Source: RGIG995 sp045635765
GTDB lineage: Bacteria > Bacillota > Clostridia > Oscillospirales > UBA644
Assembly: GCA_045635765.1 (NCBI GenBank)
Contig: JAZTWH010000004.1
Location: 1-33,203 of the forward strand
Reading direction: 5' to 3'
DNA: 33,203 nucleotides
Made by a program: the position numbers and the translations under genes. Position 1 is the stretch's first letter; every line of letters begins with the position of its first letter. Positions 31,838-33,203 of the stretch are shown here, piece by piece. The notes under the pieces are model-generated. The model was not told where the DNA came from and made no database searches. It saw nothing but the letters and a program-made list of their open reading frames with translations.

Positions 31838-32491
31838 TTGCTGAATTTTCTGAGAAATCGCCAAGATCTGAGTGCAATTCTGCAACAAGTAGGGAACGAT
31901 TGTACTCCGCCTGCGGAAAAAATTTTCCGGGCCGCCCAACCCGTGGATCAAATCAAAGTAGTTATCCTGGGTCAGGACCCCTATCCGGCCCCCGGTGTCG
32001 CCACCGGCTTAGCCTTTGAAGTCAATGGGTTGACCGGTTGGAAGCAGCCCTTCCGTCAGGTGTCGCTGAAAAACATCGTCCGTCTCTTGTATTCCTCTTA
32101 TACCGGTGCGGATCCTTACGCGACAAAGTTCTCCGACGTTCTCTCGTCCATGGACCGGGGTGAGTTCTCCATTTTGCCCCCCGACCGTCTCTTTTCCTAT
32201 TGGGCGGAAAGCGGAGTCCTGCTCTTGAATACGGCCCTCACGTGTAAACCCGGTTATCCCGGTTCCCATGGGGAATTGTGGGGTCCCTTGATGGATGATC
32301 TGATTTCTTACGTCGAAGATACGACCCACCCCATTTGGTTTCTGTGGGGAAAGGAAGCCCAAAAGTATCATTTTGTTCGCCATTCCTATTGCTCTCGCCA
32401 TCCCATGCTCTGTTCCGCCAACTGGGAGGACGACTTTTTGAAAAATCCCTGCTTCCGTGAAACGGCTGAACTGATCGATTGGCTGGGCTGA
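31838..32491 (+). CDS. ung: Uracil-DNA glycosylase, divergent family 1
   Basis: 217-aa glycosylase that removes uracil from DNA in base excision repair. The water-activating motif is GQDPYP (45-50, D47) where family 1 has GQDPYH; LLLNTALTC supplies the uracil-contacting asparagine N131; SLKNIVRLL matches the SLxNI segment. The leucine-loop motif HPSPLSA is altered to HPMLCSA (H188). The two changed segments normally touch DNA, so activity may differ, but the fold is clear. TTG 31838 is the start, four bases after GAGG. The stop codon lies inside a 39-base tandem repeat. Confidence 0.88.
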   Translation: MLNFLRNRQDLSAILQQVGNDCTPPAEKIFRAAQPVDQIKVVILGQDPYPAPGVATGLAFEVNGLTGWKQPFRQVSLKNIVRLLYSSYTGADPYATKFSDVLSSMDRGEFSILPPDRLFSYWAESGVLLLNTALTCKPGYPGSHGELWGPLMDDLISYVEDTTHPIWFLWGKEAQKYHFVRHSYCSRHPMLCSANWEDDFLKNPCFRETAELIDWLG

Positions 32492-32530
32492 ACTTTCCGA
32501 TTGGCTGAACTGATCGATTGGCTGGGCTGA
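32464..32530 (+). repeat. 39-base tandem duplication at the ung 3' end
   Basis: The 28-base segment at 32464-32491, which includes the last codons and TGA stop of ung, is repeated exactly at 32503-32530, separated by 11 bases (ACTTTCCGATT), a period of 39. Inside it are shorter GGCTGA and GATTGGCTG repetitions. Confidence 0.9.
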
Positions 32531-32606
32531 GCCCGTTTGATGTATAAAACTTCCCTTTTTTGGTAAAACTGTGAAAAAGAAACACGGAAAAGGGGAACTG
32601 TCTTAT

Positions 32607-32792
32607 ATGGTACGAGGCTTGTTTCAGAACGCTGTCATTATCAAAAATCCCCGGGGAGGGAAGATTTTCAGCCAGGCAATTTTTATTCTTCGCCCGGAGG
32701 CGTGCTGTTCCGATTCCGAAATGGCAGAGGAAGCACAAAGGATCATCGAAGAGCACACTTCCACCCGAAAGAAACGCAGAGTTTATCGGTAA
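32607..32792 (+). CDS. Small protein of unknown function
   Basis: 61 aa: MVRGLFQNAVIIKN, PRGGKIFSQAIFILRPE, an acidic helix (SDSEMAEEAQRIIEEH) and a basic tail (TRKKRRVYR). Function not recognised; I have an impression of similar short clostridial proteins with an 'NAVIIxNP...QAIFIL' core, unverified. ATG 32607 follows AAAAGGGGAAC at a somewhat long distance (about 11 bases); an in-frame GTG at 32571 lacks a binding site. It follows ung by 115 bases and ends before a terminator, so it is probably on the ung transcript. Confidence 0.65.
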   Translation: MVRGLFQNAVIIKNPRGGKIFSQAIFILRPEACCSDSEMAEEAQRIIEEHTSTRKKRRVYR

Positions 32793-32808
32793 ATAAAGAA
32801 TCTGTCCT

Positions 32809-32844
32809 GTGGCACATCTCCTTTCGGAGTGTGTCACTTTTCTT
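32809..32844 (+). terminator. Intrinsic terminator after the small ORF
   Basis: GTGGCACATCTCC (32809-32821) pairs with GGAGTGTGTCAC (32826-32837), with one bulged T and one G-T wobble, loop TTTC, followed by TTTTCTTG. Confidence 0.75.
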
Positions 32845-32895
32845 GCCTTTAAGAAAATCAATCAGAGCATAGTTTTTGGGAAAAGGGGCCTTCCG

Positions 32896-32924
32896 TTGAC
32901 AAAATTCGAAAAATATGCTATAAT
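32896..32924 (+). promoter_or_regulatory. Consensus promoter of the terminal lipoprotein gene
   Basis: TTGACA (32896-32901), 17-base spacer, TATAAT (32919-32924), perfect match; the next gene starts 44 bases downstream. Confidence 0.9.
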
Positions 32925-32967
32925 TTATTGAAATAAGAAAAATTTCCTGCGACTGGGGGTGGCTTCT

Positions 32968-33203
32968 TTGAAAAAGTGTTTACTGATTTTGGTGCTTGTT
33001 TTGTCTGTATCGGTGTTTTCTGCCTGTGCCAATACTCCCGTTCTATCCGACTCTCCCGTGGACAAGACCGCCCTGGTCTCGTTGTTGGAGGATTTCGAAA
33101 TCATCCCCAAAACCTTGGACCAGGCTACGTTGGTGACCGCCTATTCCTTGGTCAACGAAAACGAATTTGCTACTCAAAAGGACGTCAATGAAGCAGTTGC
33201 GGG
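32968..33203 (+). CDS. Putative lipoprotein, 5' part (3' end outside window)
   Basis: The first 78 codons of a gene that leaves the window. TTG 32968 follows GGGGGTGG at about 7 bases. The N-terminus MKKCLLILVLVLSVSVFSAC is a type II signal peptide; the lipobox FSAC gives the predicted lipidated cysteine at residue 20. The following sequence (NTPVLSDSPVDKTALVSLLE) is mature outer-face protein without a domain I recognise. Its consensus promoter and preceding terminator mark it as the start of a new transcription unit. Confidence 0.8.
   Translation, partial: MKKCLLILVLVLSVSVFSACANTPVLSDSPVDKTALVSLLEDFEIIPKTLDQATLVTAYSLVNENEFATQKDVNEAVA

Noticed and set aside
32968..33203. High number of TTG starts as evidence for an unusual start-codon system
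   Set aside because: Six probable TTG starts (ftsE, second S41, rnjA, phosphopantetheinyl transferase, ung, lipoprotein) each have good ribosome binding sites; such a share is not exceptional in Firmicutes.

Overview
The window looks like a chromosomal segment from a Clostridia-type Firmicute, probably an uncultured anaerobe of intermediate G+C. This is inferred from gene order (metG-tatD, then rimP-nusA-rnpM-ylxQ-infB-rbfA-nrnA-truB-ribF), the short NusA ending after KH2, RNase J, GGAGG-type ribosome binding sites, several TTG starts, and promoters that are near-perfect TTGACA-17-TATAAT. No phage, IS element, CRISPR array, rRNA or tRNA was recognised.

Layout. (1) 1-1672: the 3' part of metG, a terminator, and tatD. 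(2) 1764-9661: one long translation/RNA-metabolism operon, rimP to ribF, starting from an extended -10 promoter with a perfect 11-bp hairpin at its predicted transcript 5' end. (3) 9683-17399: a PucR/CdaR-type regulator with a foldable leader, then ftsE-ftsX, a coiled-coil M23 (LytM) protein, two tandem PDZ-S41 proteases, greA and an anchored protein of unknown function. (4) 17572-22890: a sugar-nucleotidyltransferase/phosphohexomutase fusion gene interrupted by an in-frame TAG, then RNase J and murD. (5) 22972-23898 (minus): a TM2-like membrane protein and an Sfp-type phosphopantetheinyl transferase. (6) 24065-29497: class II aldolase, a tandemly duplicated SGNH hydrolase with an aldolase gene relic between the copies, then an apparently autoregulated TetR-epimerase-DapA-like operon. 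(7) 29601-31710 (minus): an ATP-grasp ligase gene behind a YnbB-like PLP enzyme gene. (8) 31838-33203: a divergent uracil-DNA glycosylase, a small conserved-looking ORF, and the start of a lipoprotein gene.

How the genes may work together. Block 2 serves ribosome assembly, transcription elongation/antitermination and initiation. Block 3 looks like a cell-wall remodelling module: FtsEX would transmit ATPase activity across the membrane to the M23 coiled-coil protein, with S41 proteases as processing or regulatory partners. Two of its enzymes carry substitutions at catalytic or metal positions (M23 HxH to HxD; first S41 Ser to Asp), while the second S41 protease is intact. Block 6 shows a recent rearrangement: a roughly 1.4-kb unit from mid-fba to the tetR promoter was duplicated, the fba part decayed, and the two SGNH copies diverged mainly in one short loop.

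The most unusual observations are the catalytically altered FtsEX-linked module, the in-frame TAG in a long and otherwise open gene in a window where none of 34 gene ends uses TAG, the focused divergence of the SGNH duplicates, the face-to-face promoters between the PLP-enzyme and ung genes, and the foldable leader ahead of the regulator-ftsEX operon. None is proven to be a new system.
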